Notes under the pieces: model-generated | Database searches by the model: none | Seen by the model: the letters and a program-made list of their open reading frames with translations, nothing else | What the model was told of the DNA's origin: nothing | Position numbers and translations under genes: made by a program | In this document: one piece after another, positions 33,381-45,584 of the stretch | Numbering within the stretch: the stretch's first letter is position 1 | Layout: every line of letters starts with the position of its first letter | Source: Salvator merianae | Lineage: Eukaryota; Chordata; Lepidosauria; Squamata; Teiidae | Assembly: GCA_003586115.2 (NCBI GenBank) | Contig: QVOM02000126.1 | Coordinates: forward strand, 5,719,349 to 5,783,348 | Direction of reading: 5' to 3' | DNA: 64,000 nucleotides

Positions 33381-33560
33381 GGCCCTTTTTGCACTTGGAC
33401 TTATTCCAGATTATATCTCAGAATAGGGACCTGCCATCTGCATGCTAGTGCAGACTATGGTAGGCCCTGGGCAAGACCTTTCATAGTTTGCACTAGCATG
33501 TGGATAGCAGGTCCCTATTCTGGGATATAATCCACAATAAGGCCAAGTGCAGAAAGGGCC
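33381..33560. mobile_element. Fold-back MITE, family B (180 bp)
   Basis: Ends GGCCCTTTTTGCACTTGG and AAGTGCAGAAAGGGCC; very close to 15409-15587. The flanks AGT and GTA do not match, so the duplication is lost or the edge is off by a base or two. Confidence 0.8.
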
Positions 33561-33574
33561 GTAGTAGACAGAGT

Positions 33575-33946
33575 CAGAGCACCGAAAATGGTGCCCTAGC
33601 TCAGCACAGATATAGACCTCTTTAAAGTGGTCTGCAGCTGGCCCAGCACTGGTATACTGGACCACAGAGGCATGCATACGGTACGCCCCCATGGTCCAGT
33701 ACGGTACAAGGGACGCTTTTTGGCAGCACTCCAGGAAACACCGGCGGAAGTGGGTCTGCCCCCAAACCAGCCAGGCTGGAAACTCCAAAGGCTGGGAACG
33801 TTCATTCCCAGGCTTTGAAGCCTTGCTGGTACTTCTGAGGGCATACTGGAAACAGCAGAGAGGGCTGGAGAGCGAAGGGCTTCTGTTCTGGGACTGGGAG
33901 TTCCGCCCTGTCCTGGAACACCACATGTAAGTGCAAAAAGGGCTAC
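33575..33946. mobile_element. Fold-back element, family D, left end missing
   Basis: The core GGAAACTCCAAAGGCTGGGA and CCCCCATGGTCCAGTACGGT, and the end AAGTGCAAAAAGGGC, match family D. It sits next to the family B MITE 33381-33560, and the left terminus is not seen. Confidence 0.5.
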
Positions 33947-34044
33947 AATAGCGAATCAGTTGCCTACAAGAAAAGCACAAACAGGACTTGTGCACATTAG
34001 CACTCACATCACTCATTGCTCCTCAGATACGGTCTTACATATCA

Positions 34045-34230
34045 CCACATCTATTCATTTATTTTTACTGATGGATTTGATTTGTACCCCACCCCAGTGC
34101 CCAAAGGCCTTGGGGTGGCTTACACATCCAAGCAAGACCATAAAATCCAATATATAAAAGAGTAAAGTCAGGAGCAGTAAAGGCCTTTTGGAAGAGAAGG
34201 GTTTTCAAAGTTTAACAGTCATTGATAGCC
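34045..34230 (-). mobile_element. LINE tail fragment
   Basis: TTTGTACCCCACCCCAGTGC, CTTGGGGTGGCTTACACATC and TAAAATCCAATATATAAAAG match the 3' tail family in reverse. Confidence 0.45.
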
Positions 34231-36336
34231 CTAGCCTGTTCTGCAAAATCCTACATTTATGATGGCATTGCTACCAAAGAATTTCACGGGTTGGATTATC
34301 ACTATGATATATCAGAGCCTGTTATTCTTAGTAAGGCATCAGCGTGTTTATTCAGTGCATTGAGATTAGGGTGATTAAACTATGGTCCTCCACATCGTCC
34401 TGAACCACAACTTACTTCATTCCTTGCTATTGACCAGACTGACTGAGGTTTATGGGAGTTATAGTTCAACATAGTTAAGCTACCCTGATTTAAGGTACGA
34501 TCAGACACAGTAAACCGATGCCTCTGGGATGCATTTGAGGCTCTAGAGACAGATGGACGATATTAAAAAAAAACACTTAACATGTTCCCAAACCTCTCTG
34601 TGTCCATTTTGCAGACACAAAAATAGCACTCATGAGGTAACATGGAGGGTTTAGGGTGGATGGGGTAGAAGGCTATGGATGTTCCTAGCCAATCCCAGCC
34701 TGCTACACTCCCCAACTAATCTGGTCCATGAAAAATGGGCTGCAGGCAGCCTATGGGTGTCAAGGAAGGCAGGCAATAATGAGGAAGGAAGAAAATATAA
34801 GCCACCTGCTTTTTAAACTGTGTGATGTTGGTTTTTTCCACAGACAGGATGATTCCAGAAAATGGATGCCTCCAGAAAACCCTTTGTGATCACACCCTTA
34901 GCTCCTGCCTTTCTTCCATCATGGGTTTTCAGATGGTTGATGTGGGGGCTCTCAAGTAAATAAATAAATAATGAAATGAATCACCAACCAGGCCCAAATC
35001 TGCTGAATTTCAGCCAACCAGCTGCATCACATGGCCTCACGCTGCGCCCAGGACCCATTAACTGTTTAAAAATAACATGCAAGTGGAATGCTAAAAACCC
35101 ATTGCTTTTCAGTGGAATCTGAATACAGTCATTAGCTAGCACAGATATTATCTTCCAGTCACAAGGAAGACTTCAATTTTGCCATTTTAACTCTGACAAG
35201 CTCTCTCTTGTACATATAAAGCCCATTTATATTTCAAGAGCAAGAATACACTGACAGGTTGAGAGACCAGAAGGCTTGAAAGATAAAGTAGAGATAACTG
35301 GGGATGGAAGCTTTTGTGCTCATCCAAACCATTCAAGGTGAAGTTGCTTCTCATTCTCTGTTCAGATTATTATCTTTTCAGTCGCAGATAACAAATGTTG
35401 TCTGTCAACAAACCACTTTTCGTTGTTTACAGCAAGCAAGCAAACAGTTGCTTCTGGAGATACAAAGACAGAAAGACAGATACACACACACACTTGGTTA
35501 AACATAGAAAGAAGGTAACCCAGCATTCTCCAAGCTGGTTCTCTCCAGATGACTTACAGTCAGTTCTCCAGTTGCCATCAACCACAGCCAGACATGTAGA
35601 AGGATTATCACACAGGGCCACCCTTGGGAGATAAAGAAACTCACTTCTCAGAAATAAACACACCAACTTTTAAGAAAATGAACCATGTATCCATACCAGA
35701 ACTACCCCAATTGTGACTACTAGAGGATATGGGTGTAAGATTTTGGCTGCATCCATACAGCCTGCAAGAGAGTCAACTGTTTGGGCTGGAGGTGCAGGTC
35801 CTGACACAAGGGTAAATGAGGTGGCAACTAAATGCCATTCACCTAGGTGTAAGACCTAGGACACAGCTGGAAGAAGGAACAGCTGTGCTGTTTCTGAATT
35901 AGAGAGCTCTCCAACAGATCAAAATGACCAACTTGCAGCCACAGTTCCAGCTCGTTAGAGGACTCTCCAAGGTGGGAGCAGAGCTGATAAGTTAGATCCT
36001 CCCAACCCGGCTTTGCACATGAGTGAGGGATTTCACCTCACACTCTACTCTGAGACTCATTCTTCCCATCTTACAAGAAAAGTGACTCCTGTGGTTTAGT
36101 CAGCTTAGGAGCTTCCCGGGGTAGTCCCCATCTAGATGGTCGACCCCTGGGGATCCCGGGACGGGGGCCAATATGGCCATGGGGAATAAAGTCATTACAA
36201 CTAGTTCTCTGCCGTAGATTCATTGCAACTGATTCTGAGGCTACAGTGAGCATCAAGACGACAAAACCAGGATAACATCCACCAAAACAAAAGTAAAAAG
36301 TGTTACAAGATCTAAAGCTACTCACAAAATATCTTT

Positions 36337-36780
36337 GGGCCTTTCTGCCCTTACCTCCTCTGATCTGGGTCACCTGGTCCGGATCTAGCAATCCATCCCT
36401 AAACTGGGACGGATTGTGCCTGGACCAGAACAAAGTCATCCACATTGCAATGGTTGTTCTGATTGAGCCCCATACTGCCCCGGAGCTCATGTGAACACTG
36501 GAACCGGCCTCTGAAAGCTCCAACAGCCAGGAACTAACGTACCTGGCCTCAAATCCCCTGGGGAACCCATTTCAGTGACATGTCTTGTTGCACTGCTGAA
36601 ATGGGACCCCCAGCAAACCAGACCATAGAGGCCTGTACCTTCTGCACACCTCCTTGACCCACTTTACCACCAGCTCCCAATGTTCTGGATCAGGATTGCA
36701 TTTTTGGCCTCTTGATCCAGATCACACTCCATCTGGTACAGACCAAGCGTACTAGCGTACCATACTACCAGGCACAAGGA
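36337..36780. mobile_element. Fold-back element, family E
   Basis: Begins GGGCCTTTCTGCCCTTACC; CCGGATCTAGCAATCCATCC and ATCACACTCCATCTGGTACA match the copy at 45135-45533. The right terminus is degraded. Confidence 0.5.
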
Positions 36781-37384
36781 AGGCTCCTGGAGTTCTTTGT
36801 AAACTGTTTTAAGAGTAGTGTCAAAAGGTCCTTTGTTACTTTTATTAGATGTCCCTTGTGTTTCTCCCAGTCAGAACTGTCTTCCCCAAGGGACGTAATA
36901 AGCATTATTTCTGACAACTGTTTAGGGAGCACCAGCCCAAATTCTTGTGCAGAAAAAGTCTGCTTTAGCAGCTAAAAGCAGAAACCAAAAATCACCTGCT
37001 TGTGTTCAACTGCACATGTGCAATCAAGAACTACAGTTAACCCTCTCTTCCACACTTCCAGCTGTACAGGAACTCATGCAGATTTGCTTGTTCACACTGA
37101 ATTTGTTCACACTGAAACCTGCTACACATGAATTGCACACACATACTATGTGTACCAATAGAAACCATGGTGACAGTATTCTAGGGACTGAGAAGTGTGT
37201 CAAAAACACAAACACAGGATGGATTTTTTTTTCTCAGCTCTTCACCAGCTTTACCATGTATAAAATCACTCATGGTGTGGAAAAAGAGGATAGAGGTGAA
37301 GTCAAATTCAGGTGGCACAGATCACCTCCACCTCATGTGGATGCTCGGGCATGACGAGAAGTAATTCAGCAGACCTGATTTCCT

Positions 37385-37985
37385 ACCTTGGCAGCTTTTG
37401 GGCAAACCAAAAATGGCTGAAGTTGATGGACAGGAGAATTAGGACCAACAAAGGGAAATATTTTTTCACCCATAGACCAGGTCATCAGTCTGTGGAACTT
37501 AGTACCAGAAGAGGTAGTGACAACAAGCAGCCTGGATAGCTTTTAGAAAGGGTTAGACCAATTCATGAGGACAGGTGCATTAATGGCTACTAGGATGGAT
37601 TCCTAGACACTGCCATTTTCATTTTCTAAAGGCCATTTTCAGAAAGTCAAGAGCAGGTGAAGGTTTTGCCTTTATCTTCTGCTTGAGAATACCCAGAAGC
37701 AATTGGTGGGTCAGTGCGTGGGACACGATGCTGGACTAGAAGGGCTGAGGCCAGATCCTGTAGGACATCTCTTATGTTATTTCTTAGAATGGAAAGCTGC
37801 CTCCAGATTGGAGAGACAGGTAGGATGCCTGTAAAGGCCATTTGCAGGGAGTGGGGTGCAGGAGACGGTTTTGCCTTCATCTTCTGCTTGATAATGACCA
37901 GAAGCAATTGGTGGGCCACTGTGTGAGACAGGATGCCAGACTAGATGGGCTGTGGCCTGATCCAGCAGGACTCCTTTTATGATCT
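37385..37985 (+). mobile_element. LINE C-terminal region with doubled 3' end
   Basis: The upstream part reads like a LINE polymerase C-terminus (AGGAGAATTAGGACCAACAA...TTTTTTCACCC). It is followed by one 3' end (to about 37790) and a second (about 37800-37985). Confidence 0.6.
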
Positions 37986-38715
37986 TCTGTTCATGACTTC
38001 CTTACCGTCTGCTTGTTTGCCCTGAAAATCTTTATCTTAAAACAAGGGAACTTTCCTTTAGCTTCATTTAAAAAAAAGAAAAACAGCCAAGAAAAGACTT
38101 GCACACACAGTAAAGTCTACACTGGGACAAAGACATAAGGGTTCTTTGCTTCTTAACCGTCGGCAACTGCTAAATGAAGAGTGTCTATTCTCTTCCGGTA
38201 CTTTACTATTAGCTAAAGGATCCTTCTGTGATCTGCCAGAAATGCTTCTATGGCAACAAAAAGCATTTGAGTGTTGCTCTTGTTTCATGCCAATTTATCG
38301 TTAAAAGCTTCTATTATATTTTGGGGAGCAGGGAGGAAGATTTTGCATCACTAACATTGAGAAAACAGTGTTTATTTTTTTTTTAAAAAGGGAGTGGGGA
38401 GGCAAAATCCAAAAAGCCCAGAGTTTCACTAAGCTAAAAAGGTAACGAAACCAATATTCACAATTTTTAAAGAAATAACACATTTATCCTCTCCTCTTCT
38501 GCAGCATGGCAGCCCATCTGTTCGCTTTGCATTATTTCTAACCTCAGCATGACAAGATCCCAAACTCCTCTACCACAACCATGTTGATCGTTTCCACCCA
38601 GGAACAGAATTGTCTAGGCACTGCCAAATCCTTGTTCTCCTTGGACTTTCGCACCCTTTGTGTCCGTGAGATGATTTGAAGAGCTGCAAGAGCAGAGAGT
38701 AGGAGGCGTTGAAGG

Positions 38716-38905
38716 CAGCAGCGGCCCGTGCCTTTAAGGGGGGGTGTTCGCGCGAGTGCCATGACCGTTCGCGGGGCCTCCGGGCCTCTGTAGTGACACA
38801 GCAGGTCGCCTAGCGACCTGCTGTGTCACTACAGAGGCCCGGAGGCCCCGCAAACGGCCATGGCACTCGCACAAACACCCCCCTTAAAGGCACGGGCAGC
38901 CGCTG
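38716..38905. mobile_element. hAT-type palindromic MITE (190 bp)
   Basis: This is the same family as 10438-10640. Ends CAGCAGCGGCCCGTG and CACGGGCAGCCGCTG, with centre around GCAGGTCGCCTAGCGACCTG. Perfect target duplication GTTGAAGG at 38708-38715 and 38906-38913. The arms are highly alike, so the copy looks young. Confidence 0.9.
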
Positions 38906-39289
38906 GTTGAAGGTGTCAACACAGGATGGAAGCACATGGTACTTTAATCCAGGGATAGTTAACCTATATAGGGTCTTTTCTGCACTTACCTGTCCGTGGT
39001 TGGAATCAGCGAGTCTGATAGTTCCAATCATGGAAAGGCATAATCTGGAACAGGGCTGTCTGCACTGTGGCACTGGTCCAGACCAACCCCAACACCAGCC
39101 TTGAAGAGCACATGAGCTTCAAGGCTGAATTCTGAGGCCTCTGAGGGCTGGGAACAAACATTCCTGGCCTTGGAGTCTCCGGGGGATACATTTTGGGCGT
39201 GCACTTTGGCATGCTGCCGAAATGCATTTCCCGCTAGACCTGAACACGAGAGGCATGCCTCCTTCACACCTCCAAGACTCCCTGCAGAT

Positions 39290-39545
39290 GGTCTTTAGAG
39301 GCAACTTGCCTGTCTCTCCAACCTGGAGACCATATCTAGGCATCCATCCTAGTAGCCATTGATATATCAGTCCTCCATGAATTTATCCAACTCCATAAGA
39401 AGATAAAAGGAGCCTTGCTAGTTCAGGCCACAGCCCATCTAGTCCAGCAACTTGTCTCACACCAATTGCTTCCAGACATTCTCAAGCAGAAGACAAAGAC
39501 CAAACCATCACCTGCTCTCACGCTCTGCAAATGGCCTTTAGAGGC
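39290..39545 (-). mobile_element. LINE 3' end, reverse
   Basis: AGACGAAG-like tract, CAACCTGGAGACCATATCTA and CAGGCCACAGCCCATCTAGT: the 3' end of the family at 1420-1940, in reverse with an internal duplication. Confidence 0.55.
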
Positions 39546-39599
39546 ATCCTGCTTGTCTCTCCAAATATTTATATGTGCACCTCCTCCCATATGTAGCCA

Positions 39600-39850
39600 G
39601 AATGAAGATCAGCTGGAGAGGCCCTCTTGGCAGTGCTGCTACGCTCAGAAGTTAAAGCAGTGGGTAGCTGTGAGATAATCACCTCTGTGATGACCTCCAA
39701 GGCTGTGGAACAGCTTCTTTCTGAGGTAAGTCAAGACAGTTGGTGAAGATTCATCTCTTCAGCCTTTGGCTGAAGGGACACTTACACCCTTTCCACCATG
39801 CACTGCTTTTTATTTCCACTTTCATGTACTTCAGTTTTCGTAACCTATCA
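39600..39850 (+). mobile_element. LINE C-terminal fragment
   Basis: GAGGCCCTCTTGGCAGTGCT ... GGCTGTGGAACAGCTTCTTT ... GATTCATCTCTTCAGCCTTT; same family as 6450-6680. Confidence 0.45.
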
Positions 39851-40029
39851 CAAAACCTCAAGGCAGAGGCCAGAATATGCATGTTAATAGTACATGAATA
39901 AATAAGCAGTTCTGAATAACATGAGTGCGGCAACTAGTTCTGGGCAGAATGGAAGGCTCACACCAGTAACGTTCCTGTACAAAGCAATATTTGCCACAAA
40001 AGAATTACAGCTGAAGATAACAAGAAAAT

Positions 40030-40440
40030 AAGAGGAGCACTGCTGGATCAGGCCACAGTCCTTCTAGTCAAGCATTCTGTCTCTCACAGTGGCCCACCAT
40101 TTGCTTCTGAGCATCTCAAATAGGAGACAAAGGCAAAACCCTCGCCTGCTCTCAACAACCTGCTAATGACCTTTAGAGACAACCTGCCTCTCCCTCCAAC
40201 CTGGAAGTGGTATGTAGGCATCCATTCTAGTAGCCACTGATACACCTGTCCTCTATGAATTGGTCTAAAGAACATTGGTCTTTCTTAAAGGTATCCAGGC
40301 TGGTTACTGTCACCACCTCTTCTAATAGTAAATTCCACAGCGCAATGACCTGATCTATGGGTGAAAAAATGCTTCCCTTTGTCAGCCCTAATTCTCTACC
40401 CATCAACTTCAGCCATTATTGGTTCATCCCAAACCAGTCA
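40030..40440 (-). mobile_element. LINE 3' end, reverse
   Basis: GAGGAGCACTGCTGGATCAG through ACCTCTTCTAATAGTAAATT, and CCCTAATTCTCTACCCATCA: a long reverse copy reaching the polymerase C-terminus. Confidence 0.6.
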
Positions 40441-41125
40441 AGGTAATCAGGTCTGCTGATCTGCTCTTCCTCATGCCCGAGCATCCACATGAGGGGGAGG
40501 TGATCTGTCCACCTGAAGCAACTTCATCTGGGATTGTTGGTAAATTGCTTCAAGCAGTAGTTGGAGCTGTACCAGGGCAAGCAGGTGGTAGGTGCATAGG
40601 AACACCCAGTTCCCTTGCAATCCTGCTGTCTGAATACCCAGCTTCCAGGGCGCTTGGGGAGGTGCCTAAGTACCCATGCAGATGCAGCCAGCATTTCATT
40701 TGAGACTAAATATTATTAGCCACTATGAGTCTTACTTCAGAGTAGACTTAAGATTTTACCGTTGGCTTTCCTGAGTTTCTCATATTTTAGCAAAAGTATT
40801 TTCTATTTTAAAAACACCCAGCCCAAATTTAGCCCCAATTCCTTTTCTGGGTGGGTAACTCAGACCCTGGAGAACTCAACTTCTATTTGCATTTGCCTTG
40901 TAGAAAACAAACGTGCAAACCTTCAACCTCTGCATACAACAACTTTTGCATCTGCCCAGTACAAATCCTCCACCTATACAAAGCACCAAGCTTTTAGCTT
41001 AGGGATTGAAGAAAAACACAGGGACGTCGGAAGATAAATAATAAAAATAATGTAGACTTTAATCCCTCACTGCTCAGTTAGAGGAACTCAGATCTGATTT
41101 TCAGCATAATTTTAAAGCTTCCCCT

Positions 41126-41215
41126 TCCGTCCTTCCTTCCTTCCCTCCTTCCTTCCTTCCTTCCTTCCTTCCTTCCTTCCTTCCTTCCTTCCTTCCTTCC
41201 TCTCTCTCTCTCTCT
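41126..41215 (+). repeat. (TTCC)n then (TC)n microsatellite
   Basis: About 17 TTCC units followed by a TC dinucleotide run. Confidence 0.95.
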
Positions 41216-41708
41216 CGCTCTCTCTTTCTCTTGCCACTTTCTCTTTTGAAGCAAAAGTCAAAAGCAAGAATAAAAAACCACTAAGGAATAAATTAAGAAG
41301 CAAAATTTGTAAATGCATACCAAATTTATAAACATGTCTCCAAATAAAAGTCTCCCACACAAGGCTCCAGTTAAACCATGACAAGGCTACTTAGGCCGCT
41401 TCTGCACAGTGTGGGCTATCCTACACCATGCTACCTAGTCTGGCCCACACTGGGCTGGAGTAGGTATAGCATGCAGTAAGAGCTGTCAGCATTGCAGTCC
41501 ATCTTGACTCAGCCCAGCTGTCAGCTTCGAAGGCTGGGCCCAGCTTCGAAGGCCAAGCCCAGCCCTTGAAGACCAGAAGCGAAAAGCTCCCAGCCTTCAA
41601 AGGTTCCAACCAGGGCATTTTTAGGGGAGCACCCACTTCCAGAGGCACTACCTGCTGCCAACAAGCTCCTCTTCCCTCAATGGTCACCAGGAGGCAACCA
41701 TCACAACT

Positions 41709-41994
41709 TGTCAGGGATGGCGTCCCTGCCATGAACTGGGGGTGACCTCTTTCCATGGGAGGGAAGAACTTGAGCAGGAGACCATTGTTGCTTGTCAGAT
41801 TTCTCCTTTCGGCAAGAAGATCCTGGGTAATGATTAGTTGATGTACAGTCTGCAAAGGTATAAACAGAGTGCCCTCACAGGTCAGGGCACTCTCGGTATA
41901 AATAAGTTGCTGGTTCATTTAATTACTGTTAAATAAACCCCTTGGTTTTGTTCAAGTGTGGTCCCTGGTTTAATCAGTATTCGATGGCTTCAAA
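41709..41994 (+). mobile_element. Probable solo LTR (286 bp) inside a duplicated segment
   Basis: It starts TGTCAGGGATGGCG and has TATAAATAAG near 41896 and AATAAA near 41932, the layout of an LTR. CAACT occurs on both sides (41704-41708, 41995-41999). An uninterrupted relative of the target (GGAGGAAACCATGAACAATATCTGCAG, 42087-42113) shows that the sequence is an insertion. The 3' end reads CTTCAAA rather than the usual CA, which lowers certainty about the class. Confidence 0.55.
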
Positions 41995-43124
41995 CAACTA
42001 TCTGCAGAAGGTGGACAGAGGGAAAGCAGGACCACCCCATCTTCTCAAGTAAGACTGATTCCACCAGGTCCTTCTTCCCTCACTAGGAGGAAACCATGAA
42101 CAATATCTGCAGAAACTGGACAGTGAAGAAACAAGGTCACTCCATCCTCCCTGGAATAGTGGCAGCCGCTCTGACAGTAGGCACAAGTTTACCGTCAGCT
42201 ATGCCTGAAGATGAAGAAGAAAAGTAGCACTCTAGTTGAGCCACAGTAGGGGCCCAAAACAATAGACTCATTGAGGATGGTCTCAACACAGATGCTGCAG
42301 GAACAGTGACAACACGTATGCAGGACCCTGCCTAACCCTAGAATAGCTAAATATTTGATTCAAAATTTGTTTTTATTGTGTAAACCACTCTGGCATCTCA
42401 GTGTGAAGAGTGATATAGAAATGTAAATAAATAAATAATAAATGAGACACAGTCAAACAATGTAAGTCAGTGGTACTATAGAGGTGTGGTCCAACCTTCC
42501 AACGTAAATAGCAGCAACTCAGAATATAAATCACATTCTTGAAACTTTCCAGAACTGCATTAAGTGACTGAAGACACATTTCATCAATGATGTAAAAGCA
42601 AAGATACAGTATTCAAAACCATGTGATGCAAGGGACATCTGTAAATATGTATGTCAGGCCTCCTTGTATGAAGCCGATAATAGACAGAGGAGACAAAGAA
42701 GGATGAAAGAAATACAAAAGTATCATGCTGTGTAGACATCAAAAATAGCATGCTACTCTTTGACTAATCAGGGCTTCAGGAACTTCGGCTGTTCAAACAG
42801 AAGTTGCATTCAAGCTCAGTGTCCCGGAAGCAAGGTTTTGCAATTCGCAAGTCTGAACAGGTGACGTTATCTTTCTAGAGCAAGGATGATCCAGTCCCTG
42901 TCTTTGGCAATCAGGAAGAAGAAGTTGTAAGATTTAGTAGCATTTTAGGGTAAAGGCACAGAGATGCTTGGCTTTTCAGGTCACAAGGATAAGTTCACAG
43001 GGAACATTCTGAGATCCCCACCATCATGAACTACCTAGATTTGCAGTTGTGGTGCAAGATTTATGGATGCATACTGAAGATACTGAACAAAAAATGCTTA
43101 GGATATTTGTTCAACAGAATAAGG

Positions 43125-43194
43125 GGTTTGGTTTGGTTTTGGTTTGGTTTGGTTTGGTTTGGTTTGGTTTGGTTTGGTTTGGTTTGGTTTGGTT
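43125..43194 (+). repeat. (GGTTT)n pentanucleotide repeat
   Basis: About 13 units of GGTTT with one extra T near 43139. Confidence 0.95.
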
Positions 43195-43724
43195 GTTGCT
43201 AACAACTATGCTCTTGCTCCAAGAGGATATTGTCCTCTTTTTTGATTTTATTAATTCTGTGATTTAATTATTACCTGTTTTATCTGTGATTAACTGCCCA
43301 TCACAACAAAGCAATTGTACATTTTCCACTACAGTTAGGAATTTAACTATGCTTGGATCTGGACAGTGTTTTATCTATAGACATTGCCTCCTTCCACTAC
43401 TCTGAATTCAGGATGTACAAAACTGATCAGTGTAGACATGGGAATAGAACTGCATTTCTTAATCCAGATGGAAAATGTGTAGTGAAAATAAAAAGAATGT
43501 GAAGGTGCCCCTGATAATGGCTGCCGCCTACTCCACACCCATTATCCAGATGTTATGGCCCTGTGCATTTCCCCACCAAATCCCAGGATGGACATGAAAG
43601 GAAGAAATGTCCCACCCAATATCAACAAGTCAGGGTGTGAACTTGGACACGGATGGCCATTCTGTTCAGCAATTCCCTGCTTTTTGTAGACAAAGTGCTG
43701 TCAAGAAGGATAGCTTCTACTTAC

Positions 43725-44205
43725 CACCTCCCTTATACAAATAGTTCTTAACGTGTTTGGAAGGAAGATGCTCCTCCTCCTCTTCTGGAATGGTTTCCAT
43801 GGGTTGGTAGCCCTCAGAATTTTGGTAGACTTCATAAGATGCCAAAGAATCAACATCAGGATATAGCTCTGAGAAAGTGAGGCTGCTCCCTTCTCTCTCA
43901 GGCCATTGACCAGCCAAACTGGAAGCACAGGTTGACTCCAGTGAAGCAGACTCACGGCAAGATGAACCATCGCTCTCCTGGCTAAAGGTGCTTTCATCAT
44001 CAGAAGCTTCAGAATAACGTTCATAGCTTCCATCACTGTCCAAGCTATCATCCACCTCCTTGAAAGTGTCCTGATTTGCTTTGCTTCCCAGGTTCAGCAA
44101 GGAAGAAGACAAAGAGTCACTTGCTTTTTGGATGGCCTCATAGGCCTGAGACATCCAAGAGGAAAGAGGCTGGAAGAAACTCTGGACATCCTGAGAAGTC
44201 ATGTT
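43725..44205 (-). CDS. SYT16: SYT16 long acidic/Ser-rich N-terminal exon (soluble isoform)
   Basis: This is a long open frame running into the donor G|GTAAGT (43724-43719). It leaves in phase 1 and so fits the exon at 30042. An in-frame ATG lies at 44202-44200 with A at -3 (AAGAACATGA), a good initiation context, and the peptide starts MTSQDVQSFFQPLSSWMSQA. The sequence then becomes rich in Ser, Asp and Glu (DDSLDSDGSYERYSEASDDE; later EEEEEH) and ends KNYLYKGG. There is no transmembrane segment or recognisable domain. The upper edge is uncertain. A usable acceptor (TGTGCTGTGTGCAAG) precedes 44205 in phase 0, so the exon may be spliced from a short upstream exon or be a first exon with its own promoter. 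A second possible acceptor before 44258 would fit the transmembrane exon in phase but has almost no pyrimidine tract. I place this in the SYT16-specific N-terminal region from exon order and acidic composition. Confidence 0.8.
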
Positions 44206-45134
44206 CTTGCACACAGCACAAATAAGTAAGCCAGCGGTCATATATTCCAACCAGGCATCTTGGCCAACGTTTGTGACTTAGACGTTTGTGAGCTATAGAA
44301 TAAGCATTACAAGGGATTACCATGAAAAATCACTTGTCTTTTTCAACTTCATTGGTAGTGGCACAAATTATTCAGCAGAGACAGAAATGGAACACAAGAA
44401 AGCTAGAAAGAGTGGTAGACTCATAGAAATCACAATCAGAAGCAGAAGCTTCCACTTAAATTTGCAATATGGCTTCAAAGTCCTCAAAAGAGCCACACAT
44501 TTTCAGATAAGGCTTAATTTATTGCATATCCATGCAGGAATAGAGTCAAATGCATTATTATAGAAGGAGGAATGTGTGATCTAGCAACAGTTTATGTGTG
44601 AAAAGGATCTTGAAATTTCAGTCAACACCAAGCAGATTGTGAGTAAGCAGTGGTTTTATTGTAACCTACCTAGAGTCCTTACAGGATAGGGTGGGATAGA
44701 AATGCAAATAAATAAGTAAAGTTGTGACAAAGCAACAAAAAAGGCAAATGAAATTCTGGCCTGCATCAAGAGCTGTACTGGCTCCAAATCACAGGAAGAA
44801 GTTGTTCCACACTGTTTTGGCACTCGTTAAGTTCCCAGATTAACTGGCAAAAGATTCAGAGTAAGATAAAAGAAGAAATAGTCCTAAGAGAAACTACTGA
44901 GAGAACTAGGTACGTTTAGCCTCAGGCAGACAAGACCCAGATGAGATATGAAAGCACTTCTTATATATCAATAAGGATGTCGTAGAGAAGAGAGTGATGG
45001 TTTTATCTCTTATCATCACAGAGATAGAGCTGGGTTGAACATCTGAAAAAATTGGATTAAACATCGGGGAAAATATGTCCCTACAATAAGTACATCCTCG
45101 TTAGATAGGCATCTGATGGAGTTATTTTGATAAA

Positions 45135-45533
45135 GGGCCTTTCTGCACTTACCTTAAGTTGATCCACAACTGGATTAGGCAATCCGTCCCACAACTGGGA
45201 CAGATCACCTTTAGACAGGAACAACACAGTCTGCAAGCAGCAGCTGTTCCTGTCTAGTCTCCGCACTGGCCCCAGAAATGAAGACCTGCCTTTTCCACGC
45301 CTCCATGATCTGGACTGGCCCAAGCTAGTACATCGGTGGACCTGTTTCATCAGGTCCACTGGTAATCCAGATCAGGAGCCTCCTGGTTTGGATTACACTC
45401 CATCTGGTGCAGACAGAACATACTAGTGGTGGGTAGAGCCTCTTTAGTCCACAGCAGAGTGTGAACAAAAGAGGCCCTGAAAAGGACTACAGTGGAGCAT
45501 AATCCAGAATACAGGCAAATGCAGAAAGGCCCT
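45135..45533. mobile_element. Fold-back element, family E (399 bp)
   Basis: The termini GGGCCTTTCTGCACTTACC and AATGCAGAAAGGCCC are intact. The core has the imperfect palindrome GGCAATCCGTCCCACAACTG / GGGACAG. The flanks AAA and TTA do not form a clear 3-bp duplication. Confidence 0.68.
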
Positions 45534-45584
45534 TAGACTCCAATATGGATCAAGGCATAGACTTGGTCTAGTCAGAAGTGTTCA

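Larger units (their letters stand above)
30043..43724 (-). other. SYT16 intron downstream of the long N-terminal exon
   Basis: This is the largest intron, 13.7 kb. It contains a diverged fold-back element (about 31085-31600), a SINE (31928-32130), (AAAG)n (32211-32269), fold-back elements (32557-33336, 33381-33560, 33575-33946, 36337-36780, about 38975-39270), LINE tails and 3' ends (34045-34230, 37385-37985, 39290-39850, 40030-40440), a hAT palindrome (38716-38905), a TTCC/TC tract (41126-41215), an LTR-like insertion (41709-41994) and (GGTTT)n (43125-43194). A possible TIR element (TAAGG...ATCA ends) spans about 34491-34903. The stretches 30050-31080, 34960-36330, 36800-37380, 40450-41120 and 42140-43120 show no feature I can name. 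Confidence 0.7.

Noticed and set aside
44206..44258. Extension of the long exon upward to 44258 (peptide DAWLEYMTAGLLICAVCKN) to fit the transmembrane exon in frame
   Set aside because: The acceptor has almost no pyrimidine tract, and the hydrophobic residues are what a pyrimidine-rich intron end would encode. Kept only as an alternative.
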